A stretch of DNA of 64,000 nucleotides from an uncultured Devosia sp. (GCF_946479885.1 NZ_CAMLHM010000003.1:65012-129011), one strand, 5' to 3'; positions 53,343-63,589 are shown, counted from the first letter of the stretch. Notes: generated from the sequence alone by a model not told the origin. Translations and numbers: made by a program.

Positions 53343-54170
53343 TTACTGCGCGGCCGGCTGGGCCTCGGTGGTGGCGGCGGGAGCATCCGCTGCGGGGGTC
53401 TCGGCAGCCGGTGCGTCCGCTGCCGGCGCTTCGGCGGCGGGGGCTTCGTCGCTGACGATCTCGTCGATGGCGCTGGCCGCGGCTTCGGTGGCATCTGCCA
53501 CCGGCTCCTGCGTGATCGCGCCCTGCGACAGCAACTGGGCCAGGTAATAGCCCATGCGGTTGCGCACCGTGCTCTGCGTCAGCGGATCGTTGATGACTGC
53601 CTCGAAGCTGGCCTGCGCGGCGGCGAAATCGCCCGCCTTGTACTGCGCCAGGCCCAGCGCCTCGCGCGCTGCATTGCGCAGCGGGCTGCCTTCGGCGGCA
53701 ATGCTGCCGACGCGCGATTCGACATCGGCCAGGGTGCCGGTATCGACCATCAGCGTACCGCCCAGCACCAGCGCCAGTTCGCGCAGGCGGGCGTTGGATT
53801 GGGTATTGGCAAGCGCGTCATAGGCGGCCACGGCATCGGCAACCGAGCCTTCCTTGGCCAGCACGCCCGCCTTGCGGAACTGCGCCAGCACCGGATAGCT
53901 GCCCGACCCATTGGCAATCAGCGTATCGAGCTGCGTCTGCGCCGCCGGCAGGTCGCCACCATCGATGGCGTCGAAAGCTGCATAGAGCTCGTCGGAAGAC
54001 TGCGCGGCATTGTTGGCGTGATACCAGGTCCAGCCCTCGTTGACGGCCACGACAAGCACGACACCGACGGCTGCGCCAATCACATAGGGGGCGAAACGGC
54101 GCCACAGGGCGCGCATGCGATCGCTGCGCAGCTCCTCGTCGACTTCGCGGAAAATATTGTCCTGGGACAT
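53343..54170 (-). CDS. YfgM-like TPR membrane protein
   Basis: A 275-residue protein with one membrane span (about residues 26-46, FAPYVIGAAVGVVLVV) and an exposed TPR domain of the periplasm-facing YfgM/PF09976 type (YAAFDAIDGGDLPAAQTQLD and ALGLAQYKAGDFAAAQASFEAVI). The last 45 residues are an Ala/Pro/Glu repeat (APAAEAPAADAPAAETPAAD), low complexity. In E. coli YfgM lies beside the BamB gene and der and helps SecYEG substrates. The same pairing with der is seen here, without bamB. Confidence 0.88.
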   Translation of the reverse strand: MSQDNIFREVDEELRSDRMRALWRRFAPYVIGAAVGVVLVVAVNEGWTWYHANNAAQSSDELYAAFDAIDGGDLPAAQTQLDTLIANGSGSYPVLAQFRKAGVLAKEGSVADAVAAYDALANTQSNARLRELALVLGGTLMVDTGTLADVESRVGSIAAEGSPLRNAAREALGLAQYKAGDFAAAQASFEAVINDPLTQSTVRNRMGYYLAQLLSQGAITQEPVADATEAAASAIDEIVSDEAPAAEAPAADAPAAETPAADAPAATTEAQPAAQ

Positions 54171-54293
54171 GGCCTGCCTAAGGTCATCACTTCAATTGGG
54201 CGCACGTTTAGCATGGCTCCCGTGGAAAGCAAATGCGCGCGGGAAACAGGCAGATTTCAGGACAATCCCCGCCGAGCCGGCCAGCGCAGCGCC

Positions 54294-54923
54294 TCATCCC
54301 AGCGACCACTCGCGGACATAATCAGGGAGCTTGCGACCCTTTACCGTATGCGCCAGCCAGAACTTGCGGACCGGCCAGCGGAACGGCCGCCTGAGCAGCA
54401 TGTCGGCAACGCGTTCCGGCCCATACCAGATGGTCAGATGTGGCTCGAACAACTTCGGCCCCACGGGCATGCCCAGCCGCTGCATTTCCCGGCGCAGATC
54501 GGCATAAAGCTCCTGCACCTCGCGCGCGCCGTTCGAGCAGGTCAGCACCGTCGGCACAATGCTGCGGCCACCGGTCCTGGAGCGGCTGTCGCCGGCAAAG
54601 GTCTGCACGGTATCGAAGGCGATGTCGAAGCCGGGTCGCCTCACGGCATTGCCAGCCTCGATAGCGTCTTCGATCAGCGCAGGCTCGATCTCGTTGTTAC
54701 TTTTCCACACGCCGTTGAGCGACACATGCAGGCGGTGGGCGCGAGCCGGATAGCGGGCGCCAAAGCGCCGCGCCAGCAATTCGCCGACCCGCTCGATGTC
54801 CTGCGCCACCGCGGGCGGCGGGACAAGGGTAAAATACCAACGATGCGCATAGTCGCGTGAAGCTGCGTCCGGCTTCAGCAACTTGCTCGACACGCCTCCG
54901 AAAAAGTCCAGTTGCCCGTCCAT
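54294..54923 (-). CDS. thpR: 2H phosphoesterase (ThpR-like RNA 2',3'-cyclic phosphodiesterase)
   Basis: A 209-residue protein with the two H-x-S/T-x motifs of the family, RLHVSLNG and EPHLTIWYG, about 110 residues apart. The enzyme opens 2',3'-cyclic phosphates of RNA, or joins 2'-5' ends. It is cytoplasmic. The N-terminus (MDGQLDFFGG) is short and specific. It is on the same strand as the TPR and der genes, about 120 bases upstream, and may share their unit. The precise substrate is not known. Confidence 0.85.
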   Translation of the reverse strand: MDGQLDFFGGVSSKLLKPDAASRDYAHRWYFTLVPPPAVAQDIERVGELLARRFGARYPARAHRLHVSLNGVWKSNNEIEPALIEDAIEAGNAVRRPGFDIAFDTVQTFAGDSRSRTGGRSIVPTVLTCSNGAREVQELYADLRREMQRLGMPVGPKLFEPHLTIWYGPERVADMLLRRPFRWPVRKFWLAHTVKGRKLPDYVREWSLG

Positions 54924-55033
54924 GGCATCGCCTGTTGTTCCTGTTTTGTTCTATCGCAAAGGCAGGCGCCCGTCAATGTCGCGTCTCGCTTGTCAACAAG
55001 GAGGCGACGTACTCCGTCTTGATCTTGGCACGC

Positions 55034-56044
55034 CTATGTCGAACCCAGAGACCAGTCGTCGTCGTTTTCGTCGCTGTCATACGCGCTAACGCCGACCCGG
55101 AGTCCGGTTCTCTTGGACCAACTGTCGATCGCGCTACGAGCGATGTTGTCGGGATTGGGCATCAGATGAGCCAGCGACACTCTTTCACGCCAGAGCATGT
55201 CTTCCAGCTGTGGAACATGCTTCATGTCCAAGGTAATAAGTCGAATGGGCTTTTCGCCGATCCGATAGGCGCTGTCGACTACTTCATCTAGAGACGGCCA
55301 CCGGCCATTGTTCCAGTAGAATTGCCCGGCTCGATCCACACAAATAAACAAGCCATCTTGGCGCAGCAAATACGGATCCTGCGCTCGAGAGGACGTGATG
55401 TATCTTATGCCGAAACTCTTATCGACCAACCTCAGGAACGAGACTCTAACCGCCCAGACGCCGATCCTGTCCGGTATGTGTCCCTCCGGCACTTGCGAGG
55501 CGAAAAACGCCGATACAAGTGGCTTTCGTGTCCAATCCAGTAGCCGCGTTGGTATGCCGTGATGCTGCGCAACACCGAAGGCATTAGAGACATTTGTCTC
55601 CGGCCAGTCGGACGACGCTAGCGCCAATTTTAGAAAGCGTCGGCCGCTCCTGACCTCACCACCACCGCGTACTGTGTGCCCCAGTTCGTCACAGAACTCG
55701 GCGAAATGCTTGACGGAGTCGTATTCGGCGGCATTGCGGGCCAGATACTCCCGCATCGCAGGGGCCTTGGACGAGGGAATAGACCGAAACTGCATGAAGC
55801 GAGTCAGCTCGCGATCGAGCTCGTCGTCGATATAGTCCTCGAAGGACTGGATGAGGGGGGCCAGCTTCGAAATCACTGGCGGCCGCCAGGCTCTGGGCAT
55901 GAGGGGCCAGGTAGCATCGGCCTGCCCCCTGAAGAACCACTCCACGGCGTGCCCCCGGCCCCAATGCGACCCAGTGGGCCGCAAGTAAGCCAGCATTTCT
56001 TCAGCCGACGTCGATTTTATCTCTTCAACGCAATTCAAAACCAT
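55034..56044 (-). CDS. FRG-domain protein, possibly acquired
   Basis: A 336-residue protein from ATG 56044. The FRG domain mark is EWFFRGQADATWPLMPRA, followed by QHHGIPTRLLDWTRKPLVSAFFA, the family's second block, and later WAVRVS. FRG (Phe-Arg-Gly) proteins are of unsettled function and are often found in mobile or defence-linked places. Base composition is clearly lower in GC than thpR and guaA on both sides. It is single and its ribosome site is weak. Role unknown. Confidence 0.85.
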   Translation of the reverse strand: MVLNCVEEIKSTSAEEMLAYLRPTGSHWGRGHAVEWFFRGQADATWPLMPRAWRPPVISKLAPLIQSFEDYIDDELDRELTRFMQFRSIPSSKAPAMREYLARNAAEYDSVKHFAEFCDELGHTVRGGGEVRSGRRFLKLALASSDWPETNVSNAFGVAQHHGIPTRLLDWTRKPLVSAFFASQVPEGHIPDRIGVWAVRVSFLRLVDKSFGIRYITSSRAQDPYLLRQDGLFICVDRAGQFYWNNGRWPSLDEVVDSAYRIGEKPIRLITLDMKHVPQLEDMLWRERVSLAHLMPNPDNIARSAIDSWSKRTGLRVGVSAYDSDENDDDWSLGST

Positions 56045-56127
56045 TCGCGGCCATCCAACGGCACATCAGGTCGTTCAGCGATGACATATTAGCCGATAGC
56101 ACGCAAAGTACTTTGATCGTCGTCGCC

Positions 56128-57699
56128 TTATTCCCACTCGATCGTGCCGGGCGGCTTGCTGGTCACGTCGTAGACGACGCGATTGATGCCGCGCACTTCG
56201 TTGATGATGCGCGTTGCCGTCTTGCCGAGGAAGTTCATGTCGAACTGGTAGAAATCGGCCGTCATGCCATCCACCGAGGTCACGGCGCGCAGGGCGCAGA
56301 CGAATTCGTAGGTGCGGCCGTCGCCCATCACGCCCACTGTCTGGACGGGGAGCAGCACGGCAAAGGCCTGCCAGATCTTGTCGTACTGGCCCGACTTGCG
56401 GATTTCGTCGAGATAGATGGCGTCGGCCTGGCGGAGGATATCGAGCTTCTCGGGCGTAATGCCGCCCGGGCAGCGAATGGCGAGGCCCGGACCGGGGAAG
56501 GGGTGACGGCCGATGAAGCTCTCGGGCAGGCCCAGCTCGCGGCCAAGGGCGCGCACTTCGTCCTTGAACAGCTCACGCAGCGGCTCGACCAACTGCATGT
56601 TCATGCGCTCGGGCAGGCCGCCCACATTGTGGTGGCTCTTGATGGTGACCGAGGGACCGCCGGTGAACGACACCGATTCGATCACGTCGGGATAGAGCGT
56701 GCCCTGTGCGAGGAACTGAGCCCCGCCCAGCTTGCGCGCCTCTTCCTCGAAGGTCTCGATGAACAGGCGGCCGATGATCTTGCGCTTGGTTTCCGGGTCC
56801 GACTGGCCGTCGAGTTCGCGCAGGAAGACCTTGGACGCGTCCACGTGGACCAGCGGAATGTTGTACTGGTCGCGGAACATGGTCACGACCTGCTCGCTCT
56901 CATTGAGCCGCATCAGGCCATGGTCGACATAGATGCAGGTGAGCTGGTCGCCGATTGCCTCGTGGATCAGCACGGCCGCGACCGATGAATCGACGCCGCC
57001 GGAAAGGCCGCAGATGACCTTGCCGGTGCCGACCTGCGCGCGGATCTTCTCGATCATCTTGCTGCGATAGGCAGACATGTTCCAGTCGGACTCGAGGCCG
57101 ACGATCTTGTGCACGAAGTTGGCCAAGAGCTTGCCACCATCTGGCGTGTGAACCACTTCGGGGTGGAACATGGTGGTGTAGCGCTTGCGCGCCTCGTCGC
57201 CCGCCACGGAGAAGGGCGCATTGGGCGAGGTCGCCATGACCTTGAAGCCCTCAGGGAGCTCGGTGACGCGGTCGCCATGGCTCATCCAGACGGGGTACTT
57301 GCCACCCACATCCCAGATACCGTCATAAAGTGCCGATGGCTCGAGGATTTCGACATCGGCGCGGCCGAATTCGCGGTGGTGCCCACCCTCGACCTTGCCG
57401 CCAAGTTGCAGGCACAGCGTCTGCTGACCGTAGCAGATGGCGAGGATCGGCAGGCCGGAATCGATGATCTCCTGCGGGGCCCGTGGACTACCCTCTTCGG
57501 TGACCGAAGCCGGCCCGCCCGAGAAGATGATGCCCTTGGGCTGCATCTCGGCAAAGGCGGCCGCCGACTTGTTGAAGGGGTGAACTTCGCAATAGACGCC
57601 CGTCTCGCGAATACGACGCGCGATAAGCTGAGTGACTTGCGATCCGAAGTCGATGATCAGGATCGATTGCGGGCGGTCGGACATGTCTGTGCTTTGCAT
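56128..57699 (-). CDS. guaA: GMP synthase (glutamine-hydrolysing)
   Basis: A 523-residue enzyme that aminates XMP to GMP, the partner step of guaB. The glutamine amidotransferase domain holds the nucleophile Cys (ILAICYGQQ) and His/Glu (MFHPEVVHT). The ATP-pyrophosphatase domain follows with [13 protein letters not shown], and the C-terminal GMP_synt_C part has [18 protein letters not shown] [13 protein letters not shown] and RDVTS-type end. ATG 57684 (MSDRPQSI) is an alternative start. It lies upstream of the FRG gene on the same strand. Confidence 0.97.
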   Translation of the reverse strand: MQSTDMSDRPQSILIIDFGSQVTQLIARRIRETGVYCEVHPFNKSAAAFAEMQPKGIIFSGGPASVTEEGSPRAPQEIIDSGLPILAICYGQQTLCLQLGGKVEGGHHREFGRADVEILEPSALYDGIWDVGGKYPVWMSHGDRVTELPEGFKVMATSPNAPFSVAGDEARKRYTTMFHPEVVHTPDGGKLLANFVHKIVGLESDWNMSAYRSKMIEKIRAQVGTGKVICGLSGGVDSSVAAVLIHEAIGDQLTCIYVDHGLMRLNESEQVVTMFRDQYNIPLVHVDASKVFLRELDGQSDPETKRKIIGRLFIETFEEEARKLGGAQFLAQGTLYPDVIESVSFTGGPSVTIKSHHNVGGLPERMNMQLVEPLRELFKDEVRALGRELGLPESFIGRHPFPGPGLAIRCPGGITPEKLDILRQADAIYLDEIRKSGQYDKIWQAFAVLLPVQTVGVMGDGRTYEFVCALRAVTSVDGMTADFYQFDMNFLGKTATRIINEVRGINRVVYDVTSKPPGTIEWE

Positions 57700-57738
57700 G
57701 GCGAGCCATTATCGCCGCGCGGCAGATTCCGCAAGCAG

Positions 57739-60465
57739 TCAGGTTGCAGGACTGGGTTGCTGCGGTGTTTTTCGGCCCAGGCCGAAGACGAAGCGGGCGT
57801 AAAGCCAGCTGATGGCGAGGAACGACAGGCCCATGCCCAGGAACGACAGCACCCGCCAGAGCCCCTCGAGATCGGCGGCGTCGAACAGGAACACCTTGAT
57901 GGTGGCCGCCAGCACGAAGACAAAGGATAGCGCCCGCGCACCCAGGTTCTGGATGGCAACGCCGATGATCAGCAAGGCCGCGCCGAAGGCAAGCATGCCG
58001 ATCGAATAGCTGTAGGACTCGGCGTCCGATGTCAGCCCCTGCAGGTTCAGCGGGTGGAAGGCATGGCGAATGTCGAGCACCATGAGCGTGAAGAGGAACA
58101 CCACTGATGTGACCGAGATGGCAATGCCCGTCCGCGCTATCGGGAGGCGCAGGTCCTGCCGGATGAACCAGCCGATGACCAGCAAGGCCAGCGCGGGCAG
58201 GCCGATCGACAGCAGGGCCACGTTGAAGACGGGCACCCCAGGCAATTCGTAATCGGGCCAGAACGTGTAGAGCGGCAGGACCACGCTGAGCGCCATGGCC
58301 GCCGTGGTGACGACCGCGAGCACGAGGCCGGAGAAATAGAGCGTCCGGCGCTGCCAGCGGCGCCCCGCATAGAGCGCCACCGCCGCCAAAGCGAGTTCGG
58401 GCAGGGCGATGCGGGCCACCGTGCTATGGGCGGTCCGAACTGTTGCGACATCGGCGCCACCCAGCAGCAGGAAGCCGACGGCTGCCACGGCCATGCCGCC
58501 GACATCGAGGCAGTCGGCGAACACATCGGCGTCGTCGCGACGGAACAGGTAACCGGCGCCCAGGAAGGCCAGGCCGGGCAGGATCAGCAGCACCCAGGGC
58601 GATTCCGACAGTGAACCGGCAAAGGCATAGCTCGGTTCGAAGGCGAAAGCCGAGGCCGAGCCGGTCGCGTTGAATGCGCCGATGATGAGCAGGCCATAGA
58701 TCGCGGAAAGGCCGACGGCCACGATGCGCAACGCCCCGACACCGGTGCGGCGGTGCACATAGGCGAGACCAAGGACCTCCAGCGCCGCCGCAGCCGGATA
58801 GTAGAGCGGGTCGAGTTCTAGCACGATGACGAGCGACACGAAGGCCGTCACCGCGGAGGCCAGGATGGCATAGACGCGGTCCCTGACCGTCGGTTCGCCG
58901 ATGGCTGGGCCGAAGCGCCACAGCAGGGCCAATAGAGCCACCGCCAGGACCAGCGCGCCCAGGGACCAAAGATGCGGCTGATCCAGCGCTGCTTGCCAGC
59001 CGGCCGCCTTGCCCAGGGCCATGATGTAGAAGAACAGCGCCACGAAGGCGGCTGTGCCGGCGGCCAGCACGGGTGCCTGCAAACGCCGGAACTGGTCCAG
59101 CGCGAAAAAGCCGAAGATCGCCGCGGCGGCAATGATGACCACGGCGGCCGCCGGCTCGCTATTGTCCCAGCCCAGCATGGCCAGCGCCGTGGCGGCCAGC
59201 GGCGCCAGCGGGAGATAACGCAGAGTCACCGGCCAGATGAAGGCCAGGGCGACGGTCGCCGCTCCGAAGGCGAGCAGGCCCTGCCAGAACGGCAGGAGGT
59301 AGCCCGACTGGACCAGCAGGGCCACAAAGCCAAGGCTGCTGAGGGCCACGGCGGCGATGACGGCTTGCCCGGGATTGGTGGCTTCGCCCTTACGGCCCTG
59401 CGCCGACACCGGACGGTCAGCGATCGACCAGGTCGGATAGGCGGCAACGAGCACGATCGCGGCAACGGCGAACAGGAACGCCGTGCCCCAGATGTGGTCG
59501 GTCTCAAAGCCCGGCAGCGCAGCCCAGGCGGCGATCCAGACCGCCGGACCGAGCAGCGCCACCAGCGCAATGTTCCACCACCCCTTGCGCCGGATAATGA
59601 CGAACATGCCGATCAGGATCGCGGTGAGATAGGCGAACAATACCGCGGTGGACGGTTGCTCGCTCGGGATCAGCGCCGGCGTCACATAGCCGCCCAGCAT
59701 GCCGACAATGGCCACCGTGCGGCCAAAGATCAGCGCGATGGCGATGCCTGCGGCGGTCACTGCCGCCATGGCGACGAAGCCTGCCGTTATCGGCACCAGC
59801 TCATAAACCACCGAGGCCAGGTAGGCCGTGGCAAACAGCGTGGCGACGCCTGCGGCAGCCAGGGCCGCGGCAATGGCCGGGCCATTGTCGGCCTTGACGC
59901 GACGACGAACGAATTCGGCGCCGAGCAGGAAGGCAAACGCAGCCAGCAATGCCGCGAAGACGCGGAAGGCCGGCGTCAGCAGGCCGGCTTCGATCGAGTA
60001 GCGGACAAAGAAGAAGCCGGCGAGTGACAAGGCCAGTGCGCCTAGCCACACGGGCAGGCGCACGCCGATGAAGCGCTCCCAGTCGAATGGTGGGCGCGGA
60101 GCCGTTACCGCCTGTGGCGTATTCGCCGCGGCGACCCAACCGCTATCGGTGTCCTGAGGCGCCTCCTCGGTGGCGGTTTCGGGCTCGGCGCTTTCCGGTG
60201 GAACCTCGGCAGCTTCGACCTTGGGCGCAATGGTCTCCGGCACGACCGCTTCGACGGGGGCCGGGGCAGGTGGCGTCTCGGCCACCTGGTCGGCGGGGTG
60301 CAGCGCCCGCCGTTCAAGATTGTCGACCCGTGCCTTGAGGCTGGCATTCTCGGCGGCCAGCTTGGCCACGCGGCCGGACTGGCCCATGGCCATGACCAGG
60401 GAGACGATCGGCGCGATCAGATAGAACGCGCCCAGCAGCACTCCCAATGCAATGAATTCGTCCAT
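57739..60465 (-). CDS. DUF2339 multi-span membrane protein
   Basis: From ATG 60465 (GGGGGA 5 bases upstream) 908 residues. An N-terminal span (EFIALGVLLGAFYLIAPIV), a short coiled coil (ENASLKARVDNLERRAL), and a Pro/Ala/Glu-rich linker of about 70 residues precede DWERFIGVRLPVWLGALALSLAGFF, the start of a block with more than 20 spans. This is the DUF2339 pattern. The function is unknown; it lies in the inner membrane. It is divergent from the acyltransferase genes with a 158-base gap. Confidence 0.9.
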   Translation of the reverse strand: MDEFIALGVLLGAFYLIAPIVSLVMAMGQSGRVAKLAAENASLKARVDNLERRALHPADQVAETPPAPAPVEAVVPETIAPKVEAAEVPPESAEPETATEEAPQDTDSGWVAAANTPQAVTAPRPPFDWERFIGVRLPVWLGALALSLAGFFFVRYSIEAGLLTPAFRVFAALLAAFAFLLGAEFVRRRVKADNGPAIAAALAAAGVATLFATAYLASVVYELVPITAGFVAMAAVTAAGIAIALIFGRTVAIVGMLGGYVTPALIPSEQPSTAVLFAYLTAILIGMFVIIRRKGWWNIALVALLGPAVWIAAWAALPGFETDHIWGTAFLFAVAAIVLVAAYPTWSIADRPVSAQGRKGEATNPGQAVIAAVALSSLGFVALLVQSGYLLPFWQGLLAFGAATVALAFIWPVTLRYLPLAPLAATALAMLGWDNSEPAAAVVIIAAAAIFGFFALDQFRRLQAPVLAAGTAAFVALFFYIMALGKAAGWQAALDQPHLWSLGALVLAVALLALLWRFGPAIGEPTVRDRVYAILASAVTAFVSLVIVLELDPLYYPAAAALEVLGLAYVHRRTGVGALRIVAVGLSAIYGLLIIGAFNATGSASAFAFEPSYAFAGSLSESPWVLLILPGLAFLGAGYLFRRDDADVFADCLDVGGMAVAAVGFLLLGGADVATVRTAHSTVARIALPELALAAVALYAGRRWQRRTLYFSGLVLAVVTTAAMALSVVLPLYTFWPDYELPGVPVFNVALLSIGLPALALLVIGWFIRQDLRLPIARTGIAISVTSVVFLFTLMVLDIRHAFHPLNLQGLTSDAESYSYSIGMLAFGAALLIIGVAIQNLGARALSFVFVLAATIKVFLFDAADLEGLWRVLSFLGMGLSFLAISWLYARFVFGLGRKTPQQPSPAT

Positions 60466-60623
60466 CTTGTCCCCCGATCGCAGGAGCGCATGCGGCCCGC
60501 GGATCGTCAAGGGCGGGCGGGGGAAACTCCCGCGCCGCGCGTATCCCGGCTTGCAGTTCGCGCCTCGCGGTGGCACCTGTATCGATTGCGCACAGGAGCC
60601 GAATGGCCGGCCGGGAGGACATG

Positions 60624-61847
60624 ATGACACCAAGCAATAGCCGCCTCTACGGGGCCGACTTCGTCCGCGCGACGGCTTGCTTCATCGTGTTGTTCCATCA
60701 CCTGGCGCAGCGCATCGATTTCCGCAGTGCGCTGGGCGCCAACCCCATCGGCGAGGTACTCAACAGCGTCGGCGGCTTTGGCGTCGGCATGTTCTTCGTG
60801 CTGAGCGGCTTCCTCCTCGCCCGGCCCTTCTGGCAGGCGCTCGACGCCGGCGAGCCCATGCCCTCGCTGCGCGTCTATGCCCTGCGCCGTGCCGCACGCA
60901 TCATCCCGGGTTTCTGGCTGGCGCTGACGGTCACCTTCATCCTGAGCGTCACCGTGTTCGGTTTTGCGCTCGATGGCTGGCTGTGGCTGCGCTATGCCAG
61001 CGGGCTGCTGCTGGTCAGCGACTGGCACTGGACCTCCCTGTTCCCGGTCGAGATCAATGGGCCCCTCTGGTCCATCGGCTTCGAGGTCAGCTCCTATCTG
61101 ATGCTGCCGCTAGGCTTCCTTGCGTTTTTTGGCCTGGGGCAGGGGCGGCTGCGGGGCTGGTCGGCGCGGCTGGCCTGGCTCGGCGTCATCGCCCTCGCCC
61201 TGGGCGCCCACTGGCTGTTTTACACCAATGTGGAGGTCGACCCCTTCAACAAGGGCTGGAACTACGGCCTGCAGGGCGGCGCCAAGACCTGGATGCCCTG
61301 GTTCAACCCGTTCGGCTTCTTCGTCATGTTCGCCACCGGTGCCCTGGCTGCAGGCGTCCAGGTGAGCATCGCCCAGGCCCGCTCGTTCGTCTTTGACATA
61401 GTTGCGGTCGCCGCGCTTGTGGTCACTGGCACCATCATCTGGCAGATGGGGCTCGAGGGGGGCGGCGAGTTCTATGGCTGGCTGCGCGTGCCCTATCAGT
61501 TCCCCACATTCCACCTGATGCTCGGCCTGGCGCTGGCGACGGCGCCCTCCAGCCTGCTGATCGGCCGCATCCTCGACAATCCGCTGGTTGCCTGGCTCGC
61601 CCGCATCTCGTTCGGCATCTATGTCTGGCACTACCTTGTGCTCGAACTCGTCCGCCTCTATTGGGTGCCCGAGATGGTCTACGGCACCATGACCGATGCC
61701 ACCAAGTTCGTGGTGGCCAGCGTGGTGGTAACGGTCATCACCCTGGTGATCGCGTCGCTCTCCTGGCGCTGGCTGGAGCTGCCCGTGATCAACTGGGCGC
61801 GGGGGCTGGAGAATCGCAGGCCAATCGGCCAGAGCATGCCTGCCTGA
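60624..61847 (+). CDS. Acyltransferase-3 family membrane protein (copy A)
   Basis: A 407-residue protein with about 10 spans. ATG 60624 is 5 bases after GGGAGG; ATG 60621 is also possible. RLYGADFVRATACFIVLFHHLAQRID contains the family's His-His near the first span, FVLSGFLLARPFW is the typical second block, and R-x-ARIIPGFW follows. It transfers acyl groups (often acetyl) to sugars or lipids across the membrane. The neighbour at 61905 is a paralog; the acceptor is unknown. Confidence 0.92.
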   Translation: MTPSNSRLYGADFVRATACFIVLFHHLAQRIDFRSALGANPIGEVLNSVGGFGVGMFFVLSGFLLARPFWQALDAGEPMPSLRVYALRRAARIIPGFWLALTVTFILSVTVFGFALDGWLWLRYASGLLLVSDWHWTSLFPVEINGPLWSIGFEVSSYLMLPLGFLAFFGLGQGRLRGWSARLAWLGVIALALGAHWLFYTNVEVDPFNKGWNYGLQGGAKTWMPWFNPFGFFVMFATGALAAGVQVSIAQARSFVFDIVAVAALVVTGTIIWQMGLEGGGEFYGWLRVPYQFPTFHLMLGLALATAPSSLLIGRILDNPLVAWLARISFGIYVWHYLVLELVRLYWVPEMVYGTMTDATKFVVASVVVTVITLVIASLSWRWLELPVINWARGLENRRPIGQSMPA

Positions 61848-61904
61848 CCGCAACGAACAGCGCGCTGCGGCCGTTTGCGCCGCAAAATGGCAATAGGACT
61901 TCGA

Positions 61905-63107
61905 TTGACCCAACAGCGACTGCTCGGCGCAGATTTCCTGCGTGCCGCCGCCTGCCTGATGGTGCTGCTGCATCATCTCGCCTTCCGCATGGACATGAGC
62001 AACGTGCCTGACGCGGCCGGGCCGGTCATGCGCTTCCTCGTCATGGGCAGCTTCGGAGTGTCGATTTTCTTCGTGCTCAGCGGCTTCCTGCTGGCTCGCC
62101 CGTTCTGGTTGGCGCTCGATCGCGGCGAGCCGATGCCATCTTTGCGCATCTATGCGCTGCGCCGGGCGGCACGCATTCTGCCCGGCTTCTGGCTCGCGCT
62201 CGTCGTCAGCCTGGTCTGCAGCGTCGCCGTCAGCGGTTCGCCGCTCGATGGCGAGCACATCATCCGTTTTCTCGCCGGCTTCCTGCTGGTCAGCGACTGG
62301 CATTGGCTGACGCTGTTCCCGGTCGACAACAATGGCCCGCTCTGGTCCATCGGCTTCGAGGTCACGTCCTACCTGCTGCTGCCCTTCTGCCTGGCCATGC
62401 TTTTTGCGTTCCGCCTGCGCGACTGGAGCGGGCGGCTGGCCTGGGTCGGCGTCATTGCCGCCGTGCTGGTTCTCCACTGGCTGGTGGTGCAGTGGGCGCC
62501 CATCGATGAGGTGGAGCGCGGCTGGGATCACGGGCTGGTCGGCGGCGCCAAGGCCTGGATGCCGCGCTTCAACCCCGTCGGCTTCTTCGCCATCTTCGCG
62601 CTGGGCGCACTCGCCGCCGGAGTGCAGGTGCGATTGGCGAACCTGCGGCACTGGGTGTTCGACGTTGTCGGCCTGTTGGCGATTGCCGCTATCGGCTCGC
62701 TGATGGCCGCTCACATGGGCGGCCTGACCGAGGGTTTTGGGTTTCTCGGCATTCCCTATGGCTATCCGTGGATGCCGCTTGCCGCCGGTCTGGCGCTGGT
62801 TGCCCTGCCTTCGTCCGTGCTGGCCGGGCGCCTGCTCGATAACCGGGTGTCGCGCTTCATCGCCCAGATATCGTTCGGCATCTACATCTGGCACTTCCTG
62901 GTCATTGGCCTCATGGCACGCCTGCTGCCACCCAGCTTTCAGACGGGTGGCGAGCAGGGCTGGAGCATATGGCTCTGGTCGAGCGCCATCGCGATAGCGG
63001 TCAGCGTCGCCGTGGGGACGCTGAGCTTCTACGCGCTCGAGCAGCCAGTCGTGCGCTGGGCCCGCCGATTCGAGAAGCGCGACCGCCTCCAGCCTGCGCT
63101 GGCCTAG
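61905..63107 (+). CDS. Acyltransferase-3 family membrane protein (copy B)
   Basis: The paralog of the previous gene, about 400 residues. The start TTG 61905 is chosen because AGGA lies 6 bases upstream and its product MTQQRLLGADFLRAAACLM lines up with MTPSNSRLYGADFVRATACF of copy A; an open frame reaches TTG 61875. It shares LHHLAFRMD, FFVLSGFLLARPFW, LRRAARILPGFWLAL and NGPLWSIGFEVTSYLLLP. It overlaps the end of the convergent tspO gene by 4 bases. Confidence 0.92.
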   Translation: MTQQRLLGADFLRAAACLMVLLHHLAFRMDMSNVPDAAGPVMRFLVMGSFGVSIFFVLSGFLLARPFWLALDRGEPMPSLRIYALRRAARILPGFWLALVVSLVCSVAVSGSPLDGEHIIRFLAGFLLVSDWHWLTLFPVDNNGPLWSIGFEVTSYLLLPFCLAMLFAFRLRDWSGRLAWVGVIAAVLVLHWLVVQWAPIDEVERGWDHGLVGGAKAWMPRFNPVGFFAIFALGALAAGVQVRLANLRHWVFDVVGLLAIAAIGSLMAAHMGGLTEGFGFLGIPYGYPWMPLAAGLALVALPSSVLAGRLLDNRVSRFIAQISFGIYIWHFLVIGLMARLLPPSFQTGGEQGWSIWLWSSAIAIAVSVAVGTLSFYALEQPVVRWARRFEKRDRLQPALA

Positions 63108-63589
63108 TTCAGGATGGCGATGGAAAGGTTGAGCAGCGTCGCAAAACTCACCCACGCCAGATAGGGCACGAACAACCATGAGGCGACGGTATCGTATTTC
63201 CGCGCCACGAGGATAAAGGCCACGATCAGGGCGAGAATGGCCACGATGACCGCAAAGGCCGGCCACAGCATCTGGCCGATAAACCAGATCGGCGACCAGG
63301 CCCAGTTGAGCGCCATCTGCGCGAACCAGATCTTCATGGGGCCGCTATGCGGGTCCACCATCCAGATGCGCCAGCCGGCAACGGCAATCATAACGTAGAG
63401 CGTGAACCAGACGGGTCCGAAAATCCAGTTGGGTGGGTTGAACGGCGGCTTGGCGAGGCTTTGATACCATTCGCCGGGGACCGACTGCGTGCCGATCAAC
63501 GCCCCGACCCCGATCACCACGACGAGAAATATGCCCAGGGTCAGCCAGGGGCGAGGGGTCTTGTAGTCGGCGAGAGACGGTACGGTCAT
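63104..63589 (-). CDS. tspO: TspO/MBR family protein
   Basis: A 161-residue membrane protein with five spans. ATG 63589 (MTVPSLADYK) is preferred over the in-frame GTG 63598. The family motifs are WYQSLAKPPFNPPNWIFGPVWFTLYVMIAVAGWRIW, then ALNWAWSPIWF and VPYLAWVSFATLLNLSI. TspO proteins bind porphyrins and affect photo-oxidative or stress responses; the bacterial role differs between species. It converges on acyltransferase copy B. Confidence 0.95.
   Translation of the reverse strand: MTVPSLADYKTPRPWLTLGIFLVVVIGVGALIGTQSVPGEWYQSLAKPPFNPPNWIFGPVWFTLYVMIAVAGWRIWMVDPHSGPMKIWFAQMALNWAWSPIWFIGQMLWPAFAVIVAILALIVAFILVARKYDTVASWLFVPYLAWVSFATLLNLSIAILN

Noticed and set aside
51813..54860. A 1015-residue open frame opposite der, the TPR gene and thpR
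   Set aside because: It is antisense to three well-recognised genes, has His/Arg/Gln-rich nonsense composition, and arises from GC-rich codon bias on the other strand.
61110..63266. A 718-residue open frame opposite the acyltransferase genes
   Set aside because: Antisense shadow of two clear membrane-protein genes; composition is not natural and no family is seen.
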